A program made the position numbers and the translations under genes. The notes beneath the pieces are model-generated. The model saw nothing but the letters and a program-made list of their open reading frames with translations, was not told the DNA's origin and ran no database searches. From Chitinophagaceae bacterium (lineage in GTDB: Bacteria; Bacteroidota; Bacteroidia; Chitinophagales; Chitinophagaceae): a DNA stretch of 64,000 nucleotides. The stretch lies in the NCBI GenBank assembly GCA_947447465.1, contig CANFKE010000020.1, forward strand, positions 1 to 64,000. Direction: 5' to 3'. Below are positions 42,994 through 51,274 of this stretch, in pieces (position 1 is the first letter of the stretch; every line of letters starts with the position of its first letter).

Positions 42994-43989
42994 TTACAAC
43001 CCACACAAAAACTCCATAGTATCCACATTGTCAGCATAGGCACTGAGGGCGGGTTTCTGTGAATCTCCGAACGGGATGAAGTCGTGGCCAATGATGGCTT
43101 GAATGGAATCATTGGATTTTAGCTCTTCCTTCATGGTCGCTATATCATCGTAATACTTATAGTGAAGCACACTCACAGCTGAGAACGGCAGATCATTCTC
43201 CACCATCAGTATAGATTCGTTGCTCATATAGGGTACGCGGTTGAGCAGGTATATGGCCAAGTGGTAGTCGAAATTGTTCTTGTATTTGTTCAGATCAGCA
43301 TAGCTGTTGTGCTTGGTAAAAGCTTTAAGCAGACGCTCAAATGGGAATTCGCGCGGAACACATACCTGGGTTACATTGCGGCAGCCAAGGCCATAGTAAA
43401 GGTAAACGTCATCAGCCAATAATGCCAATTCTTCATCTGTTTCGCTACCATCGAGGATAGCTACAGACGTCCTGTTCTTGCGGATGATATTCGGGTATTT
43501 AGCAAAATATTGTTCAAAATATCGGGCGGTATTATTACTTCCGGTAGCTATATATGCATCACAACCATTCAATCTGTCTTTTATTTCCACTTGCTCCAAT
43601 ACTTCCGGTTCCCATTCTCCTAATTTCTTTAAAATATAAGTAAGCAATACCTCATCTTTTGAAGATAGTTTGATGTGAACATAATGTCCGCTGATGAATC
43701 CGCACAAAAAATCATGGAACCCAACCAATGGTATATTACCGGCCATAACAATACCAACAATTTTAGGTACGGTGGGTAACTTATAATCGGCCAGCCACGT
43801 AGTAACCTTTTCTCTTTGAAGGAATTGGTGGACTATGTTATTTATAGCCATTGATATATGCTCAGGTGTAAACCATGCATTCATGCCTACTGCCCTCCGT
43901 TGAACATCCATCCAGCCCTCATCTTCACTCATCATCCATGTTCCCAGGTCACACAGCAGGTCTATTCTTCTATTAGTATCTATGGTCAT
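42994..43989 (-). CDS. Acyl-CoA reductase (LuxC-like)
   Basis: 331 residues. Aldehyde-dehydrogenase-fold enzyme reducing acyl-CoA or acyl groups to aldehyde. VMAGNIPLVGFHDFLCGFISGHYVHIKLSSKDE is the cofactor-binding region and YYGLGCRNVTQVCVP carries the likely catalytic cysteine. Bacteroidota homologues are commonly annotated acyl-CoA reductase; none of the other lux genes is present, so no link to light production. Its start is 16 bases from a two-hairpin repeat. Confidence 0.8.
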   Translation of the reverse strand: MTIDTNRRIDLLCDLGTWMMSEDEGWMDVQRRAVGMNAWFTPEHISMAINNIVHQFLQREKVTTWLADYKLPTVPKIVGIVMAGNIPLVGFHDFLCGFISGHYVHIKLSSKDEVLLTYILKKLGEWEPEVLEQVEIKDRLNGCDAYIATGSNNTARYFEQYFAKYPNIIRKNRTSVAILDGSETDEELALLADDVYLYYGLGCRNVTQVCVPREFPFERLLKAFTKHNSYADLNKYKNNFDYHLAIYLLNRVPYMSNESILMVENDLPFSAVSVLHYKYYDDIATMKEELKSNDSIQAIIGHDFIPFGDSQKPALSAYADNVDTMEFLCGL

Positions 43990-44005
43990 TCTTTTACTTC
44001 TTTTT

Positions 44006-44052
44006 CGTAAGCAATACGCTTACATGTTTTGGTCGAAGCGATACACTTCGAC
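44006..44052 (-). repeat. Two-hairpin dispersed repeat, copy B (inverted)
   Basis: On the minus strand: GTCGAAG-TGTATCG-CTTCGAC then GTAAGC-GTATT-GCTTAC. In the second hairpin both arms differ from copy A at one paired position (C-G there, T-A here), so the pairing is kept. Confidence 0.78.
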
Positions 44053-44154
44053 TAGTATCAATTATTAATTACTGCAAAGATATTCACGATTTTCGGCATT
44101 GAAGCAGTATCAGATAACTCAAATCATTCACAAGATCTGCCCATCGGTAGGGTA

Positions 44155-44709
44155 TTACGCCATTCCTCTTGCTATTTCCCAAAGTACTACACCCACGGCC
44201 ACTGATATGTTCAGAGAATGTTTAGAACCCCATTGTGGTATCTCCACACAGGCATCAGAGGCTTTGATTACTTCTTCGTTCACGCCTGCTACTTCGTTGC
44301 CAAATACCAGTGCTATCTTCTCATGCTGAGTATTCAGATTTTGTAAGCTGATACTGTTATGTGCCTGTTCTACCGACAATATCTTGTAACCTTCGGTCTT
44401 ACACTGCTCAATGGCTTCCATTGTTGTATTAAAATGTTGCCACTTAACAGATTCTGTAGCACCAAGAGCTGTTTTGTGTATGTCTCGGTGAGGGGGTAGT
44501 GGTGTATAGCCACACAAGTAGAGTGCTTCCACAGCAAACCCATCACAAGTACGAAAGACAGACCCTACATTATGCATGCTGCGTACTTCGTCAAGTATCA
44601 CTATTATCGGATGTTTGTCAGCATTGCGCATAGCTTCTGCGCTCAGCCTGCCAAGTTCATCCATTGTCTTTTTTTGCATGATTTGTTCATTTTTTACGTC
44701 AACATTCAT
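44155..44709 (-). CDS. SpoU/TrmH-family RNA methyltransferase
   Basis: 184 residues, catalytic domain only. Motifs: ILDEVRSMHNVGSVFRTCDGF (motif 1, with the catalytic Arg), LVFGNEVAGV (motif 2) and VEIPQWGSKHSLNISVAVGVVLWEI (motif 3). Methylates a ribose 2'-OH in tRNA or rRNA using SAM; the target position cannot be read from sequence. An internal ATG at residue 11 is an alternative start. Confidence 0.9.
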   Translation of the reverse strand: MNVDVKNEQIMQKKTMDELGRLSAEAMRNADKHPIIVILDEVRSMHNVGSVFRTCDGFAVEALYLCGYTPLPPHRDIHKTALGATESVKWQHFNTTMEAIEQCKTEGYKILSVEQAHNSISLQNLNTQHEKIALVFGNEVAGVNEEVIKASDACVEIPQWGSKHSLNISVAVGVVLWEIARGMA

Positions 44710-44775
44710 TCCAGATGTAGGAAACTATTGATTAGGATATGCTGACGAACTAAGGTTACGACTTGCCTAAAATAT

Positions 44776-44804
44776 ATTCGTCCCGATAAGATACCGGGAC
44801 GAAT
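44776..44804. terminator. Hairpin after the SUMF1-like gene
   Basis: Perfect 10-bp stem ATTCGTCCCG/CGGGACGAAT with 9-base loop, 28 bases past the stop at 44833; followed on the minus strand by ATATTTT. Confidence 0.7.
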
Positions 44805-44832
44805 GAGTCAATTGTATTTGAACTGTGTTATC

Positions 44833-45573
44833 TTATTCTGCTAATCTGAAGCCTAATGATGTGCTCTTAGTACTTGGCAGATATGCTGCACGACGGGTTA
44901 CTGATACTTCGTCCTTCTCGCTCTTCCATGATCCGCCACGTACAACTTTCGAATTTCCGCCATCAGGTCCCTGTGGATTAGAAACATCCTTCCTGGAAAA
45001 GTAATCTTTGCTATACCAGTCATTTACCCACTCTTCAACATTACCTGTCATATCATGTATCCCAAGCTCATTGGCTCTTTTCTTGCCAACTGGGTGTTGG
45101 TGATCATTAGCATTACGCTCGAACCAGGCGATGTATTGCAATACTTTACGACCACTGTATTTTTTCATGTTTTCTTTATTCTCACGAGTACCACCGCGTG
45201 CCGCAAATTCCCATTCTGCTTCTGTAGGCAGACGGTAGTGCTTACCGGTCATACTGTTCAGCTTAGTGATAAATGCTTGAATATCAGTAAAGCTCACATT
45301 GGTTACAGGGCAGTCTGCACATTGATACTTAGATGGATTGTTGCCCATCACAGCTTCCCATTGTGCCTGTGTAACCTCAGTGGCGCCTATAGAGAAATCT
45401 TTTAGTATTACGGTATGGTTAGGTCTTCTGTCCATAGCCGCACTGTCGTCTCCCATATCAAATTTTCCACCCTTCACATTGACCATGTCAATAGATACCT
45501 GCTTTGTATCCTGGTGTGCAAAAGCTGACTGTAATGATAACAGCAGAACAACAGGCAATAAAATTTTCTTCAT
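44833..45573 (-). CDS. SUMF1/FGE-fold secreted protein without the FGE cysteines
   Basis: 246 residues with a signal peptide (to about AFAHQ). The fold is clear: VNVKGGKFDMGDD, EVTQAQWEAVMGNNPSKYQCADCPVTNVSF, YRLPTEAEWEFAARGG, GNVEEWVNDWY and VVRGGSWKSEKDEVSVTRRAAY...LGFRLAE. True formylglycine-generating enzymes have a catalytic Cys pair in the C-terminal RxxY...LGFR region; here that region has no cysteine, so it is not a sulfatase activator. Related proteins GldJ and GldK act in gliding and type IX secretion, but this one lacks a lipobox and is shorter. No other gld gene is in the window. Confidence 0.85.
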   Translation of the reverse strand: MKKILLPVVLLLSLQSAFAHQDTKQVSIDMVNVKGGKFDMGDDSAAMDRRPNHTVILKDFSIGATEVTQAQWEAVMGNNPSKYQCADCPVTNVSFTDIQAFITKLNSMTGKHYRLPTEAEWEFAARGGTRENKENMKKYSGRKVLQYIAWFERNANDHQHPVGKKRANELGIHDMTGNVEEWVNDWYSKDYFSRKDVSNPQGPDGGNSKVVRGGSWKSEKDEVSVTRRAAYLPSTKSTSLGFRLAE

Positions 45574-45598
45574 AGACTACTTTTATTTATTCTGTACT

Positions 45599-45606
45599 CA
45601 AAAGTA
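45599..45606 (-). promoter_or_regulatory. -7 promoter element (TACTTTTG)
   Basis: Exact match on the minus strand, 25 bases upstream of the ATG at 45573. Confidence 0.58.
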
Positions 45607-45662
45607 TAATTCAAAAATAAAAAATCCCAATCAGTTTTCGCAATCTACTTTGGTAGTAACTA

Positions 45663-46760
45663 TCAGTTTACTATTTCCAGTATTTTGGTAGGTGCCATGT
45701 TCGCATTTCTCATAGCTACATTTCGTGCCACTGCCTGTGCCAGTTCTGTGAAGGCAGTTTTGGTCACCTGCTCATCATTGATAACTGCAGGTATGCCTCT
45801 GTCTCCGCCTTCGCGAATACTCTGTACCAACGGTATCTCACCCAGGAACGGCAGCTCAAATTGTTCTGCCATTTGCGATGCGCCTCCCTTGCCGAAGATG
45901 TAATATTTATTGTCCGGCAATTCTGCGGGAGTAAAATAAGCCATATTCTCTACAATGCCAAGTATCGGCACATTGATCTGTGCTTGTTTGAACATCATTA
46001 TTGCCTTTCTGGCATCAGCAGCAGCTACCGCCTGAGGGGTAGAAACTATCAATGCACCTGTAACAGGTATGGTCTGGCAGAGCGTCAGATGAACATCTCC
46101 TGTGCCCGGTGGCATATCTACTACCAGATAGTCCAGTTCATCCCAATATACATCAGTAATGAATTGTTTGATCGCCGAGCTGGCCATAGGGCCACGCCAG
46201 ATAACGGCCTGTTTTTCATCGATCAACAAGCCGATAGACATAGCCTTGATACCGAAACGTTCTATAGGAACGATCATGTTCTTGCCGTCAACATCGGTCA
46301 TCTTGGGGCGTTCTTCCCTTATGCCCAGCATAATAGGAATGGAAGGACCATATATATCAGCATCCAGCAATCCTACTTTTGCGCCTTCTTGTGCCAGTCC
46401 CAGTGCCAGATTAACAGCAACTGTAGATTTACCTACTCCACCTTTACCTGACGCTACAACTATAATGTTCTTTACTCCGGGTAGTACAGATTTATTGTCT
46501 TTACGGTTGGTATTTACATTGGCCGTAAGGTTCACTTTTACTACTGCTTCCTTATCTACCAGATGATGTATAGCAGTAATGCACGCCTTCTCTATCATTT
46601 CCTTCAGCGGACATGCAGGTGTCGTCAATACTACTGTAAACGATACATTCTTACCATCTACTACTACATCCTGCACCATGTTCAGCGTTACCAGATCTTT
46701 TCCCAGATCCGGTTCTTCTACGTTGCTCAGCGCCTCTAATACAGCTTCTTTTGTTATCAT
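45663..46760 (-). CDS. mrp: Mrp/NBP35-type P-loop ATPase, iron-sulfur carrier
   Basis: 365 residues. N-terminal MIP18/DUF59 domain (1-85, EPDLGKDLVTLNMVQDV) then the Mrp ATPase with deviant Walker A ASGKGGVGKSTVAVNLA, switch region LLDADIYGPSIPIMLG and LVVDMPPGTGDVHLTL. Thought to bind and transfer Fe-S clusters. The C-terminal CxxC found in many Mrp proteins is replaced (MAYFTPAELPDNKYYIFG), as in other Bacteroidota. Single gene. Confidence 0.93.
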   Translation of the reverse strand: MITKEAVLEALSNVEEPDLGKDLVTLNMVQDVVVDGKNVSFTVVLTTPACPLKEMIEKACITAIHHLVDKEAVVKVNLTANVNTNRKDNKSVLPGVKNIIVVASGKGGVGKSTVAVNLALGLAQEGAKVGLLDADIYGPSIPIMLGIREERPKMTDVDGKNMIVPIERFGIKAMSIGLLIDEKQAVIWRGPMASSAIKQFITDVYWDELDYLVVDMPPGTGDVHLTLCQTIPVTGALIVSTPQAVAAADARKAIMMFKQAQINVPILGIVENMAYFTPAELPDNKYYIFGKGGASQMAEQFELPFLGEIPLVQSIREGGDRGIPAVINDEQVTKTAFTELAQAVARNVAMRNANMAPTKILEIVN

Positions 46761-46925
46761 GTAAACCTTTGTTAAAGTACTTTTTTCCTACAGCAAAAGT
46801 AAGTGAAACCCGCTTACTTTGTAGAGGTATAAGTGATCTTTATTCGTTTTTAATAGGGTATAGTTATAAATATTATAAATTTCATTTTAACCACATAGCC
46901 CTCATCTGTTTCCTAAATATAATTG

Positions 46926-46933
46926 TAACTTTG
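46926..46933 (+). promoter_or_regulatory. -7 promoter element (TAACTTTG)
   Basis: Exact match ending 6 bases before ATG 46940. Confidence 0.6.
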
Positions 46934-46939
46934 ATATAC

Positions 46940-47614
46940 ATGCGGATGAATTTTATATCATATTGTCTTTTGGCCATATTACTCTTTGTTGGTGGTCATA
47001 CCGTATCTGCCCAGACAGGCTATGATAATGTGATACAGATAAACGGGGTAGTGATGACCGCCGATAGTCTCAGGGGTGTTCCTAATGTTACCGTTCAGGT
47101 AAAGAACAAGAACCGTGGGGTGGAATCTGAATATACCGGTGTTTTCAGCATAGTTTGTTATAAAGGTGACACGCTCGAGTTCTCCAGCATCGGCTTTCGT
47201 CCTAAGGAGTATGTGGTGAAAAAAGAGATAGCAGGAAACATTTTCTCAATGATCCAATTGATGGTGCAGGATACTTTTTACTTACCAGAGACCATTATAC
47301 GTCCTTTGCCTTCTAAAGAAGGTTTTGATTACGCCTTTCTTCACTGGCGTATTCCAAACGACCAGTATGAGATTGCGCGCCGCAATACTGATGCTTATAT
47401 ACTTCGTGCTTTAGCTTATACATTGCCTAAAGACGGGCACGAAGCTCAATCTGCTTATCTGCAACAACAAGCTCGTGAGGCTGTTTACTATGGTCAGCAG
47501 AAACCAATGAATATCCTCAATCCTCTTGCCTGGGGTGAATTCTTTGAAGCATGGAAACGGGGTGATTTTCGCAGGAAGAGCAATCCCTATCTGAGTAATC
47601 AGAGCGATTATTAG
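46940..47614 (+). CDS. Exported protein with carboxypeptidase-regulatory-like domain
   Basis: 224 residues from ATG 46940 (second ATG two codons later). Signal peptide ending at VSAQ. Residues about 32-115 look like one CarboxypepD_reg/CNA-B-type beta-sandwich: VIQINGVVMTADSLRGVPNVTVQVKNKNRG, GVFSIVCYKGDTLEFSSIGF. The rest is Tyr/Gln/Arg-rich without recognised domain. There is no TonB barrel behind the domain, unlike SusC-type proteins. Likely periplasmic. Confidence 0.75.
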   Translation: MRMNFISYCLLAILLFVGGHTVSAQTGYDNVIQINGVVMTADSLRGVPNVTVQVKNKNRGVESEYTGVFSIVCYKGDTLEFSSIGFRPKEYVVKKEIAGNIFSMIQLMVQDTFYLPETIIRPLPSKEGFDYAFLHWRIPNDQYEIARRNTDAYILRALAYTLPKDGHEAQSAYLQQQAREAVYYGQQKPMNILNPLAWGEFFEAWKRGDFRRKSNPYLSNQSDY

Positions 47615-47693
47615 CTCTCGTTCAATGATCAGGTAGTTGATAATACCTTATACTTCATAGCAACAATATACCAGAACTTGAATGTCGTTCCAC

Positions 47694-47727
47694 AAATAAG
47701 CCACTTGCAGAAGCAAGTGGCTTATTT
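47694..47727. terminator. Bidirectional terminator
   Basis: Perfect 15-bp stem (47694-47708 with 47713-47727), loop AGAA, between convergent genes. Confidence 0.9.
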
Positions 47728-47751
47728 ATTGAAAATGACGATCAGTTAGGT

Positions 47752-48417
47752 TTAACTTATTTCAGCACCTCTGTTCAGGAACTCGATCAAAGGCTGCATG
47801 GTAGTAAAGGTATCAGTTACGGTCTTTACAAATGTCTTACTTTGTATTTCTTTATCCGTAATGTTGTTACTCACAACAAAGCTTTTCAACTTGATATACT
47901 TGATCGCAGGGTTGTCTTCTGTATAGCCGGTAGGCGCTTTTTTGGCCGATTCTCCGGTCATTTCTGAGAATACTTTTTTAAATTTCTTATCCTCTACTAT
48001 CGACTTGAACTCATCAAAATTATAGTCTATCTCCTGCCTTACAGCCTTCAGAATTGGTGATTCAGGCATCCAAAGACCTCCACCTGCAAATGTTTTACCT
48101 CCCGGTTCTACATGCAGGTAATAACCTGCCCCAGGAAATTTCTTGCCGCCCTTGCTGAAGTATGCTCCGAAATTTGGCTTATACGGCGTCTTGTCTTTGC
48201 CAAATCGCACATCTCTGAATATTCTGAAGATACAGTCTTTGGCTTTCTGCTCTGCAAATGCGGGTTCCAGTTTGGCCAATCCTTTTAACAGGTCTGTTAC
48301 CATCATTTCAAAATCTTCCTTTGCGGCAACATATCTGTCGCGGTTAGCATCAAACCATGGTTTATTATTATTGAGAGCTATTTCCTCCAGAAATGAAATG
48401 GTAGCAGCGCTGAGCAT
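47752..48417 (-). CDS. DUF2461 (TIGR02453) family protein
   Basis: 221 residues. LEEIALNNNKPWFDANRDRY, FRIFRDVRFGKDKTPYKPNFGAYF and GYYLHVEPGGKTFAGGGLWMPE are the family signature. Cytoplasmic, common in Bacteroidota, function unknown. Starts 48 bases after the stop of the MauG-like gene, so it may be read through from that operon. Confidence 0.9.
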   Translation of the reverse strand: MLSAATISFLEEIALNNNKPWFDANRDRYVAAKEDFEMMVTDLLKGLAKLEPAFAEQKAKDCIFRIFRDVRFGKDKTPYKPNFGAYFSKGGKKFPGAGYYLHVEPGGKTFAGGGLWMPESPILKAVRQEIDYNFDEFKSIVEDKKFKKVFSEMTGESAKKAPTGYTEDNPAIKYIKLKSFVVSNNITDKEIQSKTFVKTVTDTFTTMQPLIEFLNRGAEIS

Positions 48418-48465
48418 AATAGATTTGTTGTTGATTGTAAATGATAATGTAGTTTCTGGTCTTGC

Positions 48466-49530
48466 TTACGGATGCTTGTATGCCTGATTGTTGATGAACG
48501 AAGTATCTGTAAGCGTGTTAAGGAATGCTATTATATCTGTCATATCCTGCGCCGTCATTCGGCCTTTTACAGATACCGATAACACAGGATCAAGCGAAGG
48601 GCTATAATGGAAGCCTGTATTATAATGGTCAAGACATTGTTGGAGCGTGCTGAATCTGCCATCATGCATATATGGTGCGGTAAGGGCTATATTTCTCAGC
48701 GATGGTGTCTTGAATTTTCCACTGTCACTACCTATTAAGGTGATTTTATAACGTCCCGGATCTGCATAGATGCTATCTACACCATTGTTACGAAACTCGA
48801 AGTCAGAAAACGTACTGCCCATAGAGTGACAATGGGTGCAATCGCCTTTTGTCGGGTCTTGGTACAGGTCCATACCTCTCAGCTCCTGTGCGGTAAGTGT
48901 AGCGGTACCCCTTACATATTGGTCATACCTGGAGTTGCCCGATATCATAGTGCGTTCGAACTGGGCTATTGCTTTCATCAGCATCGATGTAGTTATCGTA
49001 TCCCCGCCAAATGCTTTCTTGAATAAAGCAGGGTATTCCAGATCTGTATTCAGTTTGTGTATAGCATTGGCCAGATTCTCATGCATCTCTACAGGGTTCT
49101 GTATAGGGCCTATCACCTGACTTTCCATGTCGGCAGCGCCACCGTCCCAGAAGAATTTTTTCTGGTAGCCGAGGTTCACAAGATTCATAGCATTACGAGT
49201 ACCGGCTATGCCGTCTATACCTGTGCTGAATCGCTTACCACTGTCTGTAAATGAATAGGATTGATTATGACAACTGGCGCAGCTCATGGTGCGGTTGGCC
49301 GATAGAATAGGATCATAAAATAGCTTTCTGCCTAATGCCACACCTTCTTGGGTAAGCGAATTATTAGCAGGGATATCCATTTTAGGCAAGCCCGTAGGTA
49401 TTACCAGAAAATAGGGTGTCGGGCCGGCATATGCATTCGGATCTATATCTTTCTTACAGGCATTGAATACTGTAACAGATACTATAAGGGTCAGAATGGC
49501 AAAACAGATATTTAATTTCTTATGGCTCAT
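48466..49530 (-). CDS. Di-haem cytochrome c peroxidase/MauG-family lipoprotein, MbnH-like (pair 2)
   Basis: 354 residues from ATG 49530; probable lipoprotein (VTVFNACKKD). Two haem sites: CASCH in RTMSCASCHNQ and CTHCH in KGDCTHCHSMG. Shares with the first copy the FWDGG, IGPIQNPVEMHE, KTPSLRNIALTAPYMHDGRF and LDHYN motifs but is clearly diverged, so the two pairs are old paralogues rather than a recent duplication. Follows its MbnP-like gene by 13 bases in the same order as pair 1. An upstream start at 49560 would overlap that gene by 17 bases. Confidence 0.9.
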   Translation of the reverse strand: MSHKKLNICFAILTLIVSVTVFNACKKDIDPNAYAGPTPYFLVIPTGLPKMDIPANNSLTQEGVALGRKLFYDPILSANRTMSCASCHNQSYSFTDSGKRFSTGIDGIAGTRNAMNLVNLGYQKKFFWDGGAADMESQVIGPIQNPVEMHENLANAIHKLNTDLEYPALFKKAFGGDTITTSMLMKAIAQFERTMISGNSRYDQYVRGTATLTAQELRGMDLYQDPTKGDCTHCHSMGSTFSDFEFRNNGVDSIYADPGRYKITLIGSDSGKFKTPSLRNIALTAPYMHDGRFSTLQQCLDHYNTGFHYSPSLDPVLSVSVKGRMTAQDMTDIIAFLNTLTDTSFINNQAYKHP

Positions 49531-49543
49531 GTAATGAGTATGA

Positions 49544-50359
49544 TTACTGTACTTTATCAAATATAAAGGCGGATGAAAAATTGGCTTTCATCTGACCCAG
49601 CCAAACACGGTCTTTAGAATCCAGCGATTGATGAATGCCATTCCCGTTAAAATTGATCACATTAGGATTGCCATATAGTTTATTCAAGTCAAATTTCAGG
49701 TACATTACCTTTCTGTCCGCACTTACTTCAAATTCTGAAACAGGTATATCCACCGTTTTAAGATTGTCATCCACTCCATAGTGATAAAGCAGAATAGAAG
49801 TTCCGCCGGTGTCATTATGGAATATGCCTTCATGTTTGAAGAATATGTAACCTGTACTCCACGTCCATACCATCCCGTTCGATGCATTCAGATCGCCTTC
49901 ATTTACCAACGAATGGTTATGTGCAGAATCTACACCAAGGTAAAAACGAATGGCCTTATAATTGCCGTTGGCAACGGAGTCAAGTGTAAAAGAGCAGGTA
50001 CTGGTATCTTCGGCATTGATCAATTTGTAATTAGCAAAATTGTGCTCAGTATTATCACTCTTGATCAACGTGAAATTGCTTACATAGTATTTAAGCATGT
50101 CAACAGTATAGACATTACCCGCAGCATTAGTGTAGCTTCCCGAGCCTGGCGCTACAGGTACTCCTCCCGCTTCATTACTCAACCTTACAGTTAATGAGCC
50201 GTATTGTGGGTAGGGAGGTTCGGGGGTAACGGTAAGGGTACGCTCCTTATATCTGCATGAAACAGTCGTCAGCAGTACGCACATTGCAATAATGCCTGCA
50301 GATTTGATCCTTATCGATATGGAATTAAATTGTGAGATCATGTTCGTAAAGATACTCAT
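49544..50359 (-). CDS. MbnP-like copper-binding family lipoprotein (pair 2)
   Basis: 271 residues; lipobox LLTTVSC gives a lipid-anchored Cys at about residue 35. MbnP marks: VDMLKYYVSNFTLIKSD, FYLGVDSAHNHS, GMVWTWSTGYIFFKHEG (W165, W167) and LYHYGV (H193). Compared with pair 1 the WTW motif, the VDSxHN histidine and the YHxG histidine are all kept, which marks them as probable metal or modification residues. First gene of a two- or three-gene leftward unit. A start at ATG 50341 (MISQFN) is also possible. Confidence 0.83.
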   Translation of the reverse strand: MSIFTNMISQFNSISIRIKSAGIIAMCVLLTTVSCRYKERTLTVTPEPPYPQYGSLTVRLSNEAGGVPVAPGSGSYTNAAGNVYTVDMLKYYVSNFTLIKSDNTEHNFANYKLINAEDTSTCSFTLDSVANGNYKAIRFYLGVDSAHNHSLVNEGDLNASNGMVWTWSTGYIFFKHEGIFHNDTGGTSILLYHYGVDDNLKTVDIPVSEFEVSADRKVMYLKFDLNKLYGNPNVINFNGNGIHQSLDSKDRVWLGQMKANFSSAFIFDKVQ

Positions 50360-50552
50360 TTTAGATAAATCACTCGGTTACAGTAGTATAACCTTTATCT
50401 ATAAGATACATAGCCTATCAATACGGGTTGGTGATCTCTGAAAGTGGTAACCGTTTGTTGTTATGATTGACATAGTTGTCCGCAATAACAAATACATTTT
50501 CTTAGTTAAGGTTATCAGTAACTTTACTCATTAGTAAATTTCGATCTGATAA

Positions 50553-51212
50553 ATGTTCAAATGGATATTCTTCTCGCTAATGTTATTGCCTCACGCTCTC
50601 TGGGCGCAATTCAATATGTTCGCAAAGGAGGGAGAAGATCCTAAGAAATTTACAGGGGCTATACTTATGGGGCTCAATTTTTCGCAGGTAGATGGCGACT
50701 CTTATTGGGGCTATCATAAAGTAGGGCTCAATGCCGGTGCACAGGTATTCATACATTTTACACCATCTATCGGTATAAGCATGGAACTGCTTTATACTCG
50801 CAAGGGGAGCAGGGCGGTTATAGTAACAGAATCGCCATATTTGGGTACGTATATCTGGAAATATTACATGGACGTCAACTATGTGGAAGTGCCATTGATG
50901 CTGCACTATACACAAGGTAAATATGATTTTGAGTTGGGCGCTAGCTATGCTCGCCTTATCAATTCAAATGAATATGTCACCTCCGATCAGCCCGTTAATA
51001 TTGACCCCGTAGGCAACCGATTCAATACATCTGATATCGATTTTACAGTCGGACTCACCCGTCAGGTATATAAAAACCTGCTGGCCAATATCCGCTACCA
51101 ATACTCGCTCACCTCCATCAGGCCACCCGAAAGAATACCCATCGGATATAGCTATGGCAACCAGGGGCAGTTCAATAACCTCTTTAATTTAAGGTTGGAG
51201 TATGTATTTTAA
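50553..51212 (+). CDS. Outer-membrane beta-barrel protein (PorT-like)
   Basis: 219 residues with a signal peptide (MFKWIFFSLMLLPHALWAQ). The mature part alternates amphipathic strands rich in Gly, Tyr and Asn and ends in LRLEYVF, an aromatic C-terminus typical of outer-membrane barrels. Motifs GLNAGAQVFIHFTPSIGISMELLYTRKG and VPLMLHYTQGKYDFELGASYARL match Bacteroidota PorT-type outer-membrane proteins. An 8- to 10-strand barrel is likely. Divergent from MbnP pair 2 with a 193-base gap in which no exact promoter motif was found. Confidence 0.8.
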   Translation: MFKWIFFSLMLLPHALWAQFNMFAKEGEDPKKFTGAILMGLNFSQVDGDSYWGYHKVGLNAGAQVFIHFTPSIGISMELLYTRKGSRAVIVTESPYLGTYIWKYYMDVNYVEVPLMLHYTQGKYDFELGASYARLINSNEYVTSDQPVNIDPVGNRFNTSDIDFTVGLTRQVYKNLLANIRYQYSLTSIRPPERIPIGYSYGNQGQFNNLFNLRLEYVF

Positions 51213-51227
51213 GAGATGAGTTCATAA

Positions 51228-51255
51228 AAAAAGTCGCCCTTTTAGGCGACTTTTT
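51228..51255. terminator. Bidirectional terminator
   Basis: Perfect 11-bp stem AAAAAGTCGCC/GGCGACTTTTT, 6-base loop, between the barrel-protein gene and asnS. Confidence 0.9.
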
Positions 51256-51274
51256 CAGTAAAATTAAAATCTTA

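Noticed and set aside
42994-43989. Bioluminescence (lux) genes
   Set aside because: The LuxC-like acyl-CoA reductase stands alone; luxA, luxB, luxD and luxE are absent.
45861-46451. 196-codon plus-strand open frame inside mrp
   Set aside because: It lies opposite the strongly conserved Mrp ATPase and has no recognisable protein features.
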